This document shows, one piece after another, positions 37,701 to 49,749 of a stretch of DNA of 64,000 nucleotides. The notes under the pieces are model-generated. The model had not been told where the DNA came from. It was given only the letters and a program-made list of their open reading frames with translations, and did not search any database. Every line of letters begins with the position of its first letter. The first letter of the stretch is position 1. The stretch lies in contig OY978526.1 of assembly GCA_963854835.1 (NCBI GenBank), positions 63,351,765-63,415,764 on the forward strand, written 5' to 3'. Position numbers and translations under genes: made by a program. The DNA is from Megamerina dolium. Its lineage: Eukaryota; Arthropoda; Insecta; Diptera; Megamerinidae.

Positions 37701-39060
37701 ACAAAATTGATATATTAGTATATACAGTAGAAGTTTACAGTAGAAGTTCACAGTGATGCTTAATAGTTATGAAATTGTCGCTCATAAATATGCAATTTTT
37801 GTTAGCAGATAATTCAAGTTTTTACTTTTTTTACTGAATTCTTTCCAAGATATCGTTATGAAAATTTATCCTTTTTGTATGCGTTCTCTTTTTCCTTTTT
37901 TTCTACTCTCTGGCTTGTCATATTTCTGTTTCACTCGCTCTCACTCCTGCTCTTTCTTTCTCTTTCCCTTTCGCTCTTTATTCCCACCATTATCTAACCT
38001 TTACCTTTTGAGAACTCTGCTTAGTTACTCTTCTCACACAATCTTATTAATATAGTAAATATTATCATATACTTGTTATTGTTTATGGTTGCTGTTGCTT
38101 TTTTTGTAGTGTTCGTCTTAGTAGTGCTGCAATTTAACACTTCACAATGATGCCATTCGTATTAAGTTCCACTTTGCAATGATGAATTATGCATTATTAC
38201 TTTTTTCAATTGAATTAATGTAAATACAGTAAATACTCGCAAATTTAGATATTCTGCTACAGATTGTAAATATTGCAATTTGAATTAAATTAATAGATTA
38301 TAACATTATAAGTTATTTAGCATTTTTTCGAGAAGATTTAGAATTAAAAAAATGAATTTACAAAAAAATACTAAAGAATTTAATAATACATCTCGATATA
38401 TGAATTAGTAATTGTTTCTTTTATTTTAAAGAGATTCGGGAAAATCGCAATATTTTAAGAGTCATAAAGAATTTCAAGGCTTTAGATAAGCAAAGTAGTT
38501 TAATTTATGATCTATATTTTTTTAAAAATTTTAATTAAAAGCTATAACAATATTTATAGAAAATTCTTCCATAATGCTCATAGTATTTGCAGTCATCCAA
38601 ACGTTTTAATAAAGGCGTAGACACTGTACTTATGTTAAAAAAAATCCAAGTAAGTGAATAAAAGTATAAAAATAAGTATAAACACATATCCTATATACTA
38701 CTTATTGTTGATTTATTTATACAAAAGAACATACATATACCATTAATTGCATACTCGCAAGTTTTTGCAAATACGAGTAGATGGTATGTTGCATATGAAT
38801 ATAGTTCATACATAGCCTTGTTTAATTTTCTCTAATGTAATTGCGAGCATGTGAAGCATTTTCAAAAGTAAAATTATACTTGAATTTCTATTAAGTTAAT
38901 TAATTTTAAAATTAGTTTAATGAAAAGCGACATTTTGTTTGAAGCGTATAAAGCAATTCATTTTTAAACATATTTAAAACGCATGAGATATAAGTAATGA
39001 AATAATGTGTTAATATGTGTTAATATATGTTGTACAAATTGTTAAATGAAAATGTAATAA
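34736..39060. other. Non-coding DNA, no gene seen
   Basis: Long AT-rich stretch. Notable only for (TTTTA)n at about 36945-36980, a CAT-rich run at 36990-37005, and a C/T-rich tract at 37870-38045 that encodes a low-complexity Phe/Ser/Leu frame without a domain. TACATA/ACGAGTAC words around 36430-36720 are typical of fly intergenic DNA. Confidence 0.6.
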
Positions 39061-39378
39061 ACTCTCATCATGCCTGTCCTAACATATGGCGCTGAAGACT
39101 GGACAATTTCCAGCGAGTTGTATGGTGATATTGCCATAGTAAAGCGTATCAAAATACAGCGGCTGCGCTGGCTAAGTCATATCGAGTGAATGGAAGAACA
39201 CGCTCCAGCAAAGAAGATGTTATATTCGGAACCCGTTGGAGGACGACGCAGGAGAGGAAGACCTAACCTCCGGTGGAAAGACCAAGTACTGGCGAACCTG
39301 ACGGCGCTTGGAATTTCTAACTGGCGCCAGCTAGCGATGTACAGAGATGGCTCGCGAAGCATGTTATATTCGGCCTAA
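39061..39378 (+). pseudogene. RTE-like LINE 3' end (family A)
   Basis: Starts LIMPVLTYGAEDWTISS, jumps to the later motif IVKRIKIQRLRWLSHIE, meets a TGA, and continues as MEEHAPAKKMLYSEP and GGRRRRGRPNLRWKDQVLA to SMLYSA and a stop at 39376-39378. The tail matches the end of the 14.7-16.1 kb relic both in protein and in the shared TAAATCGAT after the stop. About 30-40 residues are deleted between the first two motifs. A 5'-truncated insertion is usual for LINEs. Confidence 0.8.
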
Positions 39379-40417
39379 ATCGATATTCGGTTGTTATGGC
39401 CATGTTATAAGTGGAGCTTATTTAAATTTGAAATATTTTATAGAGTTTGTCTAAAACTTATTAATTTTTTTTTGTTCTTCAGGCAATAAGCTAATTTTAG
39501 ATATGGGGAATCTCCAATTAGTCAAAATTGCTTCCATTAAACCTTTAGGAAGAAAACATGCGTAGTTGGTAATCTTGTGGTTACCAAAATTTATATTTAG
39601 TTTTGGTCTCTTCTGAATTTTGTTTATTATGAAATTTTTTGATATTAACATTTTGTTTTGTTTAGATTTGCTTTTAGCTTTGTCTAGATTTAGTCTGTTT
39701 GAATATTTCATCTCCCTTCTTTCGTATGGTAATAACCAAACAAAGCTATCGAAGCCATTTGTTCAATGTGTTATTTCATGTTGTAAAATGTGATTATTAT
39801 TAAGAAATGTTTATTATATTTTATTGCTATTCATTAATAATTTAATTGTATTCAAGATCTATGAATTAAATAACAAAAATCAGCCACGTTCAAATATTTC
39901 TAATCTTTGAACAATGTCCTTTAATATGAATAGAATGGAAGAGAAATTGCCTAAAATGCATTTCGTAACGTTAATTTAAAAACCAGAACTTTAAGAAAAT
40001 CACGTTCCTTCTCCTAATATGCTCTTAAACTCCACACACGTGAGAATAAATTTTGTGAAATAATGCTCATGATAATAAAATTAAATATAAATTACATATG
40101 ATAAAGTTGGTTATACAAAATTTTATATATGCATTTCCCAACCACCATCAACAATATCAGCAACAGTCTGATTACGAATTAGTGCACTTTCTACACTGCT
40201 TTCATCCCATTCAAATCTAAATTTCAGTCACGTTCAATTCGAAAATAAAAAATCGAATACCAAAGTTATGAAACGCACGTATATACAATTTTATACAGTG
40301 CTCGTATGTTTGTTTATCTGTATGCAGACGACACAATAATAAATATCGAATAACACACACGCAAGTAAAAAGTTTTGTTACGCATACTCACATATAAAAA
40401 AAATATGTGGTACTTAT
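39379..40417. other. Non-coding DNA, no gene seen
   Basis: AT-rich. The minus-strand frame 39451-39711 is Lys/Asn-rich and unrecognisable. Confidence 0.6.
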
Positions 40418-40736
40418 AAGCCTCGAAGGGCTTTGTGGCAGAAGCTTTTCATCCATTACTGCTGTGTGTGTTAAATTTAGGACAGTATTAGAAGGGACCT
40501 ACTTATTTTAGCCGGTTCCGAACGGCAGAACTCTTGCGACATCACTTTTCTTTTAGTAGCTTATCCATGGTAAATTGCTACTGCCGGAAGAATTGCCAAT
40601 TGCTTGCCGACAGGTGGGTACCGTTCGAAAGAAAACTCTTTTCGATATTAGATTTTGTATGCTTCAACCGGAGATTGAACCCTGAACGACCTATAGATCA
40701 GAAGGCCAACGCCCCAACCACTGAGCTACGACATAC
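40418..40736 (-). repeat. tRNA-derived SINE (copy 3, best preserved head)
   Basis: On the minus strand, GTATGTCGTAGCTCAGTGG starts the head at 40736. It has an intact A box (TAGCTCAGTGG) and, about 40 bp further, a near-consensus B box (GGGTTCAATCTCC, 40664-40676). A non-tRNA body follows down to about 40418, with sequence such as CTTCTGCCACAAAGCCCTTC near its end. The order matches tRNA-headed SINEs. It is not a functional tRNA gene: there is no matching acceptor stem and the anticodon arm is imperfect. Confidence 0.75.
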
Positions 40737-42115
40737 TACGTAAATAGTACGTAAATATGTTTATATGGTGTGCACTCTAAAATGTAAATAAAGACGAAGG
40801 CAACTGAAAGGCATGCTCAAACAAATATAAGGAAAAAAATTACAATATTTATATTCGTAATATTGTAGACGCACTCTCCTCATTCTCCGCATTACATATG
40901 TATGAAATGTATACTTAGACATAACCTCATATGCCTATGGAAAGGTATTGGTGTTTTTGTGGTTAAAAGAAACTCATGTTGAGGTAGTTAAAGTACAATT
41001 AGATAAAACCATGGCACACATGAATATGATATTCATTTATATTAATTATAAAAAAATCAATATTTAGGACCAGATTGAATCTTTTCTACATTAGAGCATT
41101 GCCAAATACTCGTGGACCAACCTTAGCATGACTTCTTTCTGTCTAAAATATGTTCACAGCACCATTCCTTGATTTATACTTTCACAGACAAAAATTTGGT
41201 ATTGCAAAAATCTAATTATATTGAAAAAAAAAAAAAAATGTCTAAAGGAAAACAAAAATTTCGATATTAATTCATTCCACATTATTGCAGTACAATGGTT
41301 TTATAATTCAGTAAATTTTTATGATTTCTCTACTGTAGGCAAGCGTCATAGCGAAAAAATTCGTCAATAACTAGCGCAACAAATAAATATTTAATATGTT
41401 TTATTTGGTCGAATTGTATATTATCTCATGGAAATGTCCTGCGACATTATGTATACGTGTACTTACTAAATAAATGAGAGTAGTATCATTAACAAAATTG
41501 TAACATGAACAATTCTGCATTGTAAAATATGGTATTTCATGCGTAAGAGAAAAACAAAATACCACTTTGTGTGAACAACTTATGTGTACATATCTCATAT
41601 TCAAACACACACATGCAAATTTATACAAATGTTTAATTGTATACATAGAAGTATTAATTCTTCTGTTCCATACCCAATGTGATATTTCCCCGCATATATT
41701 TATGAATGAGTGTGTATGAGAATATGTTCAAATGCCTGTTCGCATTTATTATTTAATATGACTAGTTCAGTAACTATAGTGCTTATATTGGTATGTATTT
41801 TATAATATTTATATAAAAATAATGAATGTAAACTTTAAGGTGTGAGTGTTACATTGTAGCTCTCATTGTAGCCATATAAATATTTACAAAATTTTATACT
41901 TACTCATTTCTATGTATTAAATTAAATCGTAAAATGATATAATTTTCCATATTTTTCTATATTATTTAATAGAATATTTCTAACTAATTCAAACATATTT
42001 AGTACAAAGTAGCAAATATATTCAATTTCAGTTTTGTGTAGGAAATGTGAGTATATATGAAGTAACAAGAAATACATTATTTTTGCATTAAATCAAAGGT
42101 TTTATTTGGCATAGT
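40737..42115. other. Non-coding DNA, no gene seen
   Basis: AT-rich with an A-run at 41226-41239. No recognisable feature. Confidence 0.6.
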
Positions 42116-43024
42116 TAGAGTGATCCGATTAAGGTCAAATATGCACCGTTTTATTCGATAACATGTTGCCATTTTGAAGGTAGTTTCATAATGCCACTCT
42201 CATAGAAACCCTCCTCTATATTGGCAAAAAACTGGGACAATCGATTTTCACGAGATTCTCTTGAGGCGAATATTTCACCAGCAAAATCATTCGTCATAGA
42301 CAGGGACAGGTAGTAATCACTTGGTGCCAGGACCGGACTGGACGTGGATGCATAAAAACCTCCCAACCAAGCTCCCGGAGCTTCTGGCGATTCGTTATCG
42401 ATGTATGTGGCCTGGCGTTGTCCTGCTGGAATACAATTCCTCTCCTATTAGCTAAAGCTGGCCGCTTCGTCGGAATTAAGAGTTTGGCCGTAGGGGAGCA
42501 GCTCATAGTAGATGATTCCCTGCCACTCCCACCAAACACATACCAAAACCTTCTGATCCTGGCTTGGCCACCGTTTGCGCCGGCTCACCGCGATTCGACC
42601 ACGATCGTTTTCACTTAACGTTGTCTTAAGTGACCCACTTTTTATCACCAGTAACCCCTTCAGAAATGGATCGATTTTGTTGCGATTCAGCAGCGATTCG
42701 CAGATGGAAATTCGGTCCATGCAACTCGTGTGGTGCCTATACATAGATCTTCTTTTTGTATCCAGCCTTATTCAAATGGTTCCAAATGGTTTTTTGTGCA
42801 ATGTTTGGCTCCTGGGTAATAGAAGCAGTGCTTACATGTTGGTCAGACTCGATGATTTCCATTAGTTTATCGATATTTTTGACAATTGGCCTTCCAGAGC
42901 GTGGTGCATCTTTGACATCAAAATTACCGGAACGGAATCGACGAAACCAAAATTGCACGTGATTGGCTGTTACAGTATCAGGACCATAAACACTATTCAC
43001 ATTTTCAGCCGTCTGGATTGCCAT
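42116..43024 (-). pseudogene. Mariner transposase pseudogene
   Basis: Cut-and-paste transposase of the mariner family (cecropia/mellifera-like by motif). It begins at ATG 43024, with FRSGNFDVKDAPRSGRP at residues 31-47, the conserved segment after the first DNA-binding helix-turn-helix. About 25 N-terminal residues usual for the family are missing. A Trp-to-stop change lies before PHEL. VTGDKKWVT keeps the first catalytic Asp and is followed by two more stops. VWWEWQGIIYYELLPYG is intact. A deletion of roughly 14 codons after TLNSD changes frame. VFQQDNARPHTS keeps the second Asp; another frame change follows, and APSDYYLSLSM keeps the third. LPSKWQHVIE is ended by a Gln-to-stop change just before the normal C-terminus, and the original stop lies at 42118-42116. 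Confidence 0.92.
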
Positions 43025-43115
43025 TTAGCGTAACCCGATCGGACTTATACAACGCAAGATACAGATTACTAAAGCCACCTGTTGGAAAAATAATGGATTT
43101 ATTTTTACTACACCT
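43025..43115 (-). mobile_element. Mariner 5' untranslated region
   Basis: Runs from the transposase start outward. The same sequence (GTAACCCGATCGG..., CAGATTACT..., TGGATTT...TTTTACT) recurs at 63501-63596, which identifies it as part of the element. I could not find the terminal inverted repeat. Confidence 0.6.
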
Positions 43116-43657
43116 GATAGTAACAATTCATTTGATATAAAAACTTTTCCAATATAATACTATAAATCAATATTTGTATGATTTTTATTTAATTCAAATA
43201 AGCTTCAATAAAATAAAATATAAAGATATTACTGAAACTTAAGTAGGCGCAATGTCATTGATTTGCGAAATTTTGACAAAATTTTACAGTGTGGCTCTGT
43301 AATATATAAAAAAGCATTTATAAAAATTAAACCATTCATACTTGAGTAATGTACCACTCTAATGCATATATACGAATATGCGTAAAAATGTAAACTATAA
43401 TTATTTTAGTCTAAATATAAAGCAAACTACATATAAAACATTAAATTGAAGGTGAAAAAATAGTATAAAAAAAGAGTACTGTCAGACATTGCTAGCATAA
43501 AATTGCATAAGTTCAAATATGATGGTTTTATTGCTGCAATATATATGACAAGTGAACCTTATACATATATTTATTATACAGACATACATACCATAATGTT
43601 AATAAAAATGTACAACAGCCAACAACATTAACTCGCAACTATGCAACTTCTATTGTA

Positions 43658-43701
<44 letters not shown>

Positions 43702-46084
43702 TACGCATGGCTACATATATACCTGCGTATATATGTATGTTCGTTTTATGAAATGCTTATTAAATTTACTTTTAATGAATTTTGAGTATTAAATTTTTTG
43801 TTTGTGTGTATTTTTGCAAATTTTCTTTATGTTTAAGTACCTACATAGTACATATGCTTAAAATAGAATGAGTAAAATACGTACGTAATGAAATTAAAGA
43901 AAATTTAATTAAAAGTTACTCATACGACATACGTAACAGTTTCATTTTTTGTTTAACATTATTCGAGTTTTTACCTTTTCTTTCATAGTATTTTATTCTA
44001 TTTATTTTATTTTTTGTTGTTGTTTTTTTCTTTTCATTGGCATCGCTAGTTGCAACTTTATGTTAATTAGTTTGTATCTCTTTATTATACGATATATTTT
44101 TTGTAGAATTCGTTGCTTTTGAATCGTCAAAGTGTGTATGTATGTGTGTTTGGTTATTCAAGGTTATAATATGGTAGTATAGGTAGATTATAAAGTGTTT
44201 CTTTCTTAACTTTTTAATTTCTTGCATATCTTAATACTAATTTTGGTGGTTTTGGGATTTTTTCTTCTTTTTCATTTTCTCCTTGATCAGTTGGTGATAG
44301 TGGAATTTTAATTTTAATTTGGACAAAGGCAAAATTCAAAGTTTTTAGGTAATGGTTATGGTGATTAGTAATTTCTGTGTAATATATACAAACATATTCA
44401 GAGTTATTCTTTTATACTTAATCCTTTTATAATAATAACCTTATATTATAATTTTAGCACGATTAAAGCTGAAAGTTTAAGAGAAATAATGCAAGAACAA
44501 TTCCAATGAAATTTTAAAATAATTCATATAAAATCAACTTTGCTAATAAAACATAGTTTATTGCTCTTTAGGAACAGTCCACCGTACATTTGACCACTCT
44601 AGAGGTGATCCATTGGCAACCATGAAAACAGCCATAGTCCATCCATCGATTTTCAAGTCTTTCTATGATAATTTTGTATGGGATCTCCCATAATGGGTCG
44701 ATATAGGGGGTAACTACGTTCAGAAAAAATATTAGTGAGAAAAAATTAATTGGAATCGATCATATTTTTTATCCCTTTAGTATATCCTAAAAGCAATGGG
44801 AATGAATATAATAAAAATATCCTTTTTGTAGGGTAGCTAACCTAATGGCCAGAAATAGGGTTGATGATACATTTCATCCATCTAGGAGCGATTACTGAGC
44901 AGCTGTGGTAGTATTTCAATTTCGTTTGATTTGTTATAACTTCGACCTCGAGTTGGCACAATTTATCCTCATCTCGTCCTTAGAATTTCTTTTTGGCTCC
45001 AGCATTTTTTATGAAACCTTTCAAAGTCACAACAAAACTTTTTGAATAACATCAACTAATCATTCTAAACATGAATCAAAAAGGGAAAAAATTACAAATA
45101 TTCGCTAATAAGATTTATCAAGAATTTGCAATAAAAAAGTATTAAATCAATATATTCACTAGATTTAGCTTATAACAAATAAGTACATAAAAAGTATAAT
45201 TATTAAAATCACAAACAAGAACAAACTATAATTATAGCAATCTGTACATTGACTCAAAATAATGAAACTGTATTAAACTCATTAATATTAAAAATAATTA
45301 TGGACAAAAAGAAAAAAGAAATTAATAACCAAATAAGAGAAACAAAATTAAGAAAATATACAGCAAAAAAACTTATTTCGGCCGCATAATGAAGCCACAA
45401 ACCATGTACTTCAGCATCATTATCATCATCATTAACCTGACCAACAGACAATGACAAATATCATCAACAGTAACTGCCTAGTGTAGTAGTAACTCGAACA
45501 TATAGTTACAATACTTATGATACGAAACCCATAACATAAAATCAGATAAAAATGCACGCACAGAGATGTCTCAGCGGCCAAATGTCATAATATATGTGAA
45601 GCACATGAGTACTGCTGGATCATTTGGTTAGAAGCTTGAAGAAGAATATGAAATATATTTTCATGTGGCATACAGATGGTGTCACAACAGATGTGAAGAA
45701 AGTTTGAAAACCAAAACCGAAAATGAAACGATGATAATGTAAAGAAGAAGAACTAATAAAACTACAGCTGCAAACATGTTTTGTAAGATTTTAATTAATG
45801 CATCAACTTCTGCAAATCCAATGTACTTCTCACCACACAATTTTTTCGATAATGAGGTTTATAACCTCAATTATATTTAACATTTAAAACGAATAATGTT
45901 AAGTTTAGGAAGTCCTACAATAATCAGAACGTTGTGATATACCTTGGAGAAAGAGTCCACATAACACTCTGAAAATTAGTTATATAAAGGGGAAATTACA
46001 TATATATATCTTGGGATTAGTGCTATTATTTGAATACTCTTGTCATTCCAAGGGCTGTTCATCTTTGTATATAATATGTAAATA
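43116..46084. other. Non-coding DNA with a (TA)n run
   Basis: (TA)n at 43661-43699. The region 44560-44960 has a somewhat richer composition (TTTTGTATGGGATCTCCCAT near 44675) and may be a decayed repeat related to the array families, but no unit structure is visible. Confidence 0.55.
43661..43699. repeat. (TA)n microsatellite
   Basis: About 39 bp of pure AT repeat. Confidence 0.95.
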
Positions 46085-46957
46085 GCATACCCTGCATAAT
46101 GCAAGGTATGCATAACCACTTGAAGGAATCTCCGGAGATATAGATATAGATATATATTCGTGATCGCGTCGCTTAAATTTTCGATTTAACGATGTCCGTC
46201 CGTCCGTCCGTCCGTCCGTCTGTCTGTCACCTGGCTAGTTCGCACGATAACTTGAGCAAATATTGAGCTATTTTGACGAAATTTGGCATAAGTAACTTAT
46301 GATCCAAGGGTACGGAGGGGATTGATATTAGTCAAAACGACTAACCTCGGAATTTTCAAAATCTTTAACTTGCTATAACTCACTTAATATTCCACCTAGG
46401 TCAACAATATTTAGCACATAGAATTATAATATACTACTACAACTGAATGAAATTCTTTTAAATTGAAACAGCCATAACTTCGGCAATCTTCTGTTTAGAA
46501 TAACCATAATTGACACTTAGATTAACATGGTAGTCGGAAATAATATGGCAAAAAATCAGCGTGCCACGCCTACTTCTTATTGGGGCTCCCATACAAAGTT
46601 GAGGAAATTAAATAAAAATGTTAACCGCCATAACTTACAAATTATTCAACGTAGGACAACCAAATTTAAGGTGTTGATTTATATTGAAAAATTAATTGGA
46701 TTTATAAGAAAGGGGTAAGCCACGCCCACTTTGTATATACCTCCCATACTAAGCCTCGGAATTATCTTAAAAACCTCCTTTACATACAAAGTACTTCGTC
46801 AAAGTCAATCATATTTCGGGTGTAAATTAGTAGTATATGCAAAAATTATTTCTCAAAAAGTGAAAATAAAAGAAAAAGATGGATATTCGAGTAAACTTTT
46901 TATATATATATCTACAAAGGCAGGGTATAATTTGGACTGCCCCAGCCGACTGTAAGG
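46085..46957 (+). mobile_element. GTCY/hairpin-family element, copy 2 (short array, both ends present)
   Basis: Begins CATACCCTGCATAATGCAAG. In order it has CCGGAGATATAGATATAGAT; the palindromic TTAAATTTTCGATTTAA; a (GTCC)n/(GTCT)n run at 46194-46228; CACGATAACTTGAGCAAAT; a single array period (AAATTGAAACAGCCATAAC near 46458, with GCCACGCC boxes near 46562 and 46710); the 3' block with TTTCGGGTGTAAATTAG; and the end GGCAGGGTATAATTTGG then a mutated hairpin CTGCCCCAGCCGAC, TGTAAGG. This is the clearest outline of the family because the array is reduced to about one unit. Confidence 0.88.
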
Positions 46958-49265
46958 TGATTTTTAAAGCTTCACATCGACTAACATATTATCTAACAGT
47001 GAAAAGACATATTAACTTAATCTTAATGCAATAATTACAATTGATTTGGCGGTACGCTTCAGTTGAAGGATTTTTTTCCTATAGATATTCATACATATCC
47101 ACATGCGTTTCTATAAATACACACGTATGATTAGAATTGTTGCAATATATTGCCTATAAAGTGAAATAATAATAAGAAGTGTGAGAGGTTTTTGACTGCT
47201 TTCCAGACACAAAGCAACAACCTCGAAGAAAAAAAATTGTATTTAAGCTGTCTGTGTGATGTTGTGCTGAACATTTGTACTTTCGTCAACACAAAGCAAC
47301 TGAGAATAAATAATAAATAAGTTTTTCTTATTATATTAATTTCTTTTTGTGTTGTTAAAATTTCAAGAAACGTATCTGCTTTTGAATCAAATGAGAAAGA
47401 GGAAAAATGAGGGTTTATTGTTTTTTTCTTCTAATCAACATATATATTATATTTGTAGAATAAAAATAGAAAAAGAGGATGAATTATTAAAATAGAAAAA
47501 AAAAAATACAAACCATGACAAATAGAGAAGCTCTTCTTTAAGATTGCTTTAAGGAAAAAGGGGAGAAATATAAAATAGAGACATAGAGCGGAATATTATG
47601 GTAGCAGATAAATAAAAAATAAATAAAATTTCACATAAAAAGACCAATAAAAACCACAATTACTACAACATCGCATGTAATAAATAATAAGCTGAATCAA
47701 TACATCAATAGATACAACATAATGAAATATATTTACATCATTTCGCAAAAGAAAGGTCCAAATAGTAGCAAACAGCAACAAAACCGACGCTATATGAATT
47801 TAATGAGCGCATCTAATTATGAACATTAAATTTCGAAATATCATACCTACGATACAATACACATTCATAAGAATACATATACCGATTTCACATCAAGGGC
47901 AATATGATTTTTAGTATAATGAAGAGAAAAAAAAAATGCTGTTTATTAATGTGGCAGTCAGAAATTCTAATGCAGTGCAAAAAAAAAAAAGTGTGAACCA
48001 GGCCAATTACTTCACACAGCTTGAGATGATCAGTCTTGAAAGAGATATGCAACGTAAGATCTTAGAACAACCATAAACTGTTTATTGGTATTGAAATATT
48101 GGCAGCATTTGCTCTGCCTCACCGAGTGAAGACGATGAAAATGAAAGCCAGATATTCGGTGGATGTATAAAGTATAACCAATCACTATTTGGAATTGAAA
48201 TATAAACAGGTCAAAGCTTACAAAATTGATTATCTTTACCAATGAGATTAAACAGAGGAGCAGAAGAACTGTGCTATAGAATATAAAATGAACTTGAGAT
48301 ATGATTACAAAGGATCAAAAAGAAAATTTATATTAATTACGAGGTAAGGGCTATCTTCCATCATATGTCTACAAACTATGACATTAGTCTGACATCTTTC
48401 TCACAACAACTAGAACCAATTGAAAGTCAAAAAAGCAACAGTAGAAAAGGAAAAACAAACAAAGATGACTAAAGAGAAGAAAAACATTTGAAATAAATTA
48501 AAATGTGAAAGTCAAGGACGATTTCAACAAATATTTCTATGCAACCTTAACTTCCTGCCTTCCACAGCTGCCTCGTAGCATGTGTTAAACTTTCCTTTCA
48601 TTCTTCTACATTTTTTTTTTCATTACAAATGTCTTCAATTTCACTTTTATTTTTATAGAGCACATTATGGGTCTTATGTATATGGGGTGAGTATATTTTT
48701 CTTTTTCTAATGCTTTTTACTTAAACCGGACATTGACTGTGTAGTATGAGTCATAATAATGTCATTATTGTCGCTTATGTTGTCACTGTCGTCAATGTCA
48801 TTATCATTTTTATTATTTTTATTATTTTTATTATTGTTATTACTATTGTTGTTTGATATGTTGTATATGTATATACATTTTTTCTATTTGTTTATTCGCC
48901 TTACGTTTTATTAGTGTTAATGCGAACATCTGTTGTAAAACGGCCAAAGAGAAGAGAAAAAATATTAAAGTAATTGTGGTTGTAAAGTGTTGTAGGCCAC
49001 AAAGAATATTGCTGTAGAGACACTTACAATGAAATATTTTTTAATTTTGTTTGTGTGCAGGACATTGTTTAGAGATGTGGACGATAATTTGCATTTCATA
49101 GAACAAATAATTTCTATATCAGTGAGTATATTGATGTTGGTGCTGCTAATATTGTTGTAGTTATATTTATATAGGCACGTATAATTTTATTGCAAATTGT
49201 AGGTATGCATTTCTATTTTGATTACTTTTGTTGTGCTATATAGTAAGACGGGGTAAAACATTTTA
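46958..49265. other. Non-coding DNA, no gene seen
   Basis: AT-rich with A-runs near 47499 and 47977 and an imperfect TTATTT/TTG triplet run at 48805-48850. No domain-bearing frame. Confidence 0.6.
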
Positions 49266-49529
49266 TTGCAATTAAAAAATTTTTTTCTATGTAAGTTTCT
49301 CTATTTAGACGTTTTATGTTATCGCAAAGAATTAATTTTGTTCATCTCCGGGAACTATTCTGTAGCGGATCATGGGGCTCATATTGCATTGTATTCTGTG
49401 TCCAGTGCTGGTGGTCAAGGGGAAGGAGGAGCCATTATTATATTGTATAATATTTTAAAGCTGCTATTTCCAATTGAGGCCAGTAAGCAAATCGATATTC
49501 TTTGGCAAACATATTCAAAAGTAAGATAA
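49266..49529 (+). other. Unrecognised open frame with splice-like edges
   Basis: An 87-codon frame of better composition than its surroundings, with SGNYSVADHGAHIALYSV and GGQGEGGAI in the middle. A pyrimidine-rich tract ending CTATTTAG precedes it at 49308, and AAAAGTAAGAT, a good donor look-alike, follows at 49518. If those sites were used, the exon would be about 49309-49519. I do not recognise the peptide, and no neighbouring exon is visible. A fragment of a mobile element or chance are alternatives. Confidence 0.2.
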
Positions 49530-49749
49530 TCTACTTTGTCAGTCAACCCATTCACATTAGTCGATTCTATGCCGAATATTTTTGTTTATAACATTTTAGC
49601 AAGATAGTTTTTTTTTCTTAACAAATATTTTGCAAACAATTTAACTTCATTTGAAATTTCTAATATCTATATACCATTTGCTAATATATAATATGTATAT
49701 GCCTAGCATTAATATAGCAAAAATTATTGAAAATTAAAAAAAAAAAAAT

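Noticed and set aside
37858..38055. Phe/Ser/Leu-rich frame resembling a signal or membrane protein
   Set aside because: Translation of a C/T-rich simple tract; no domain.
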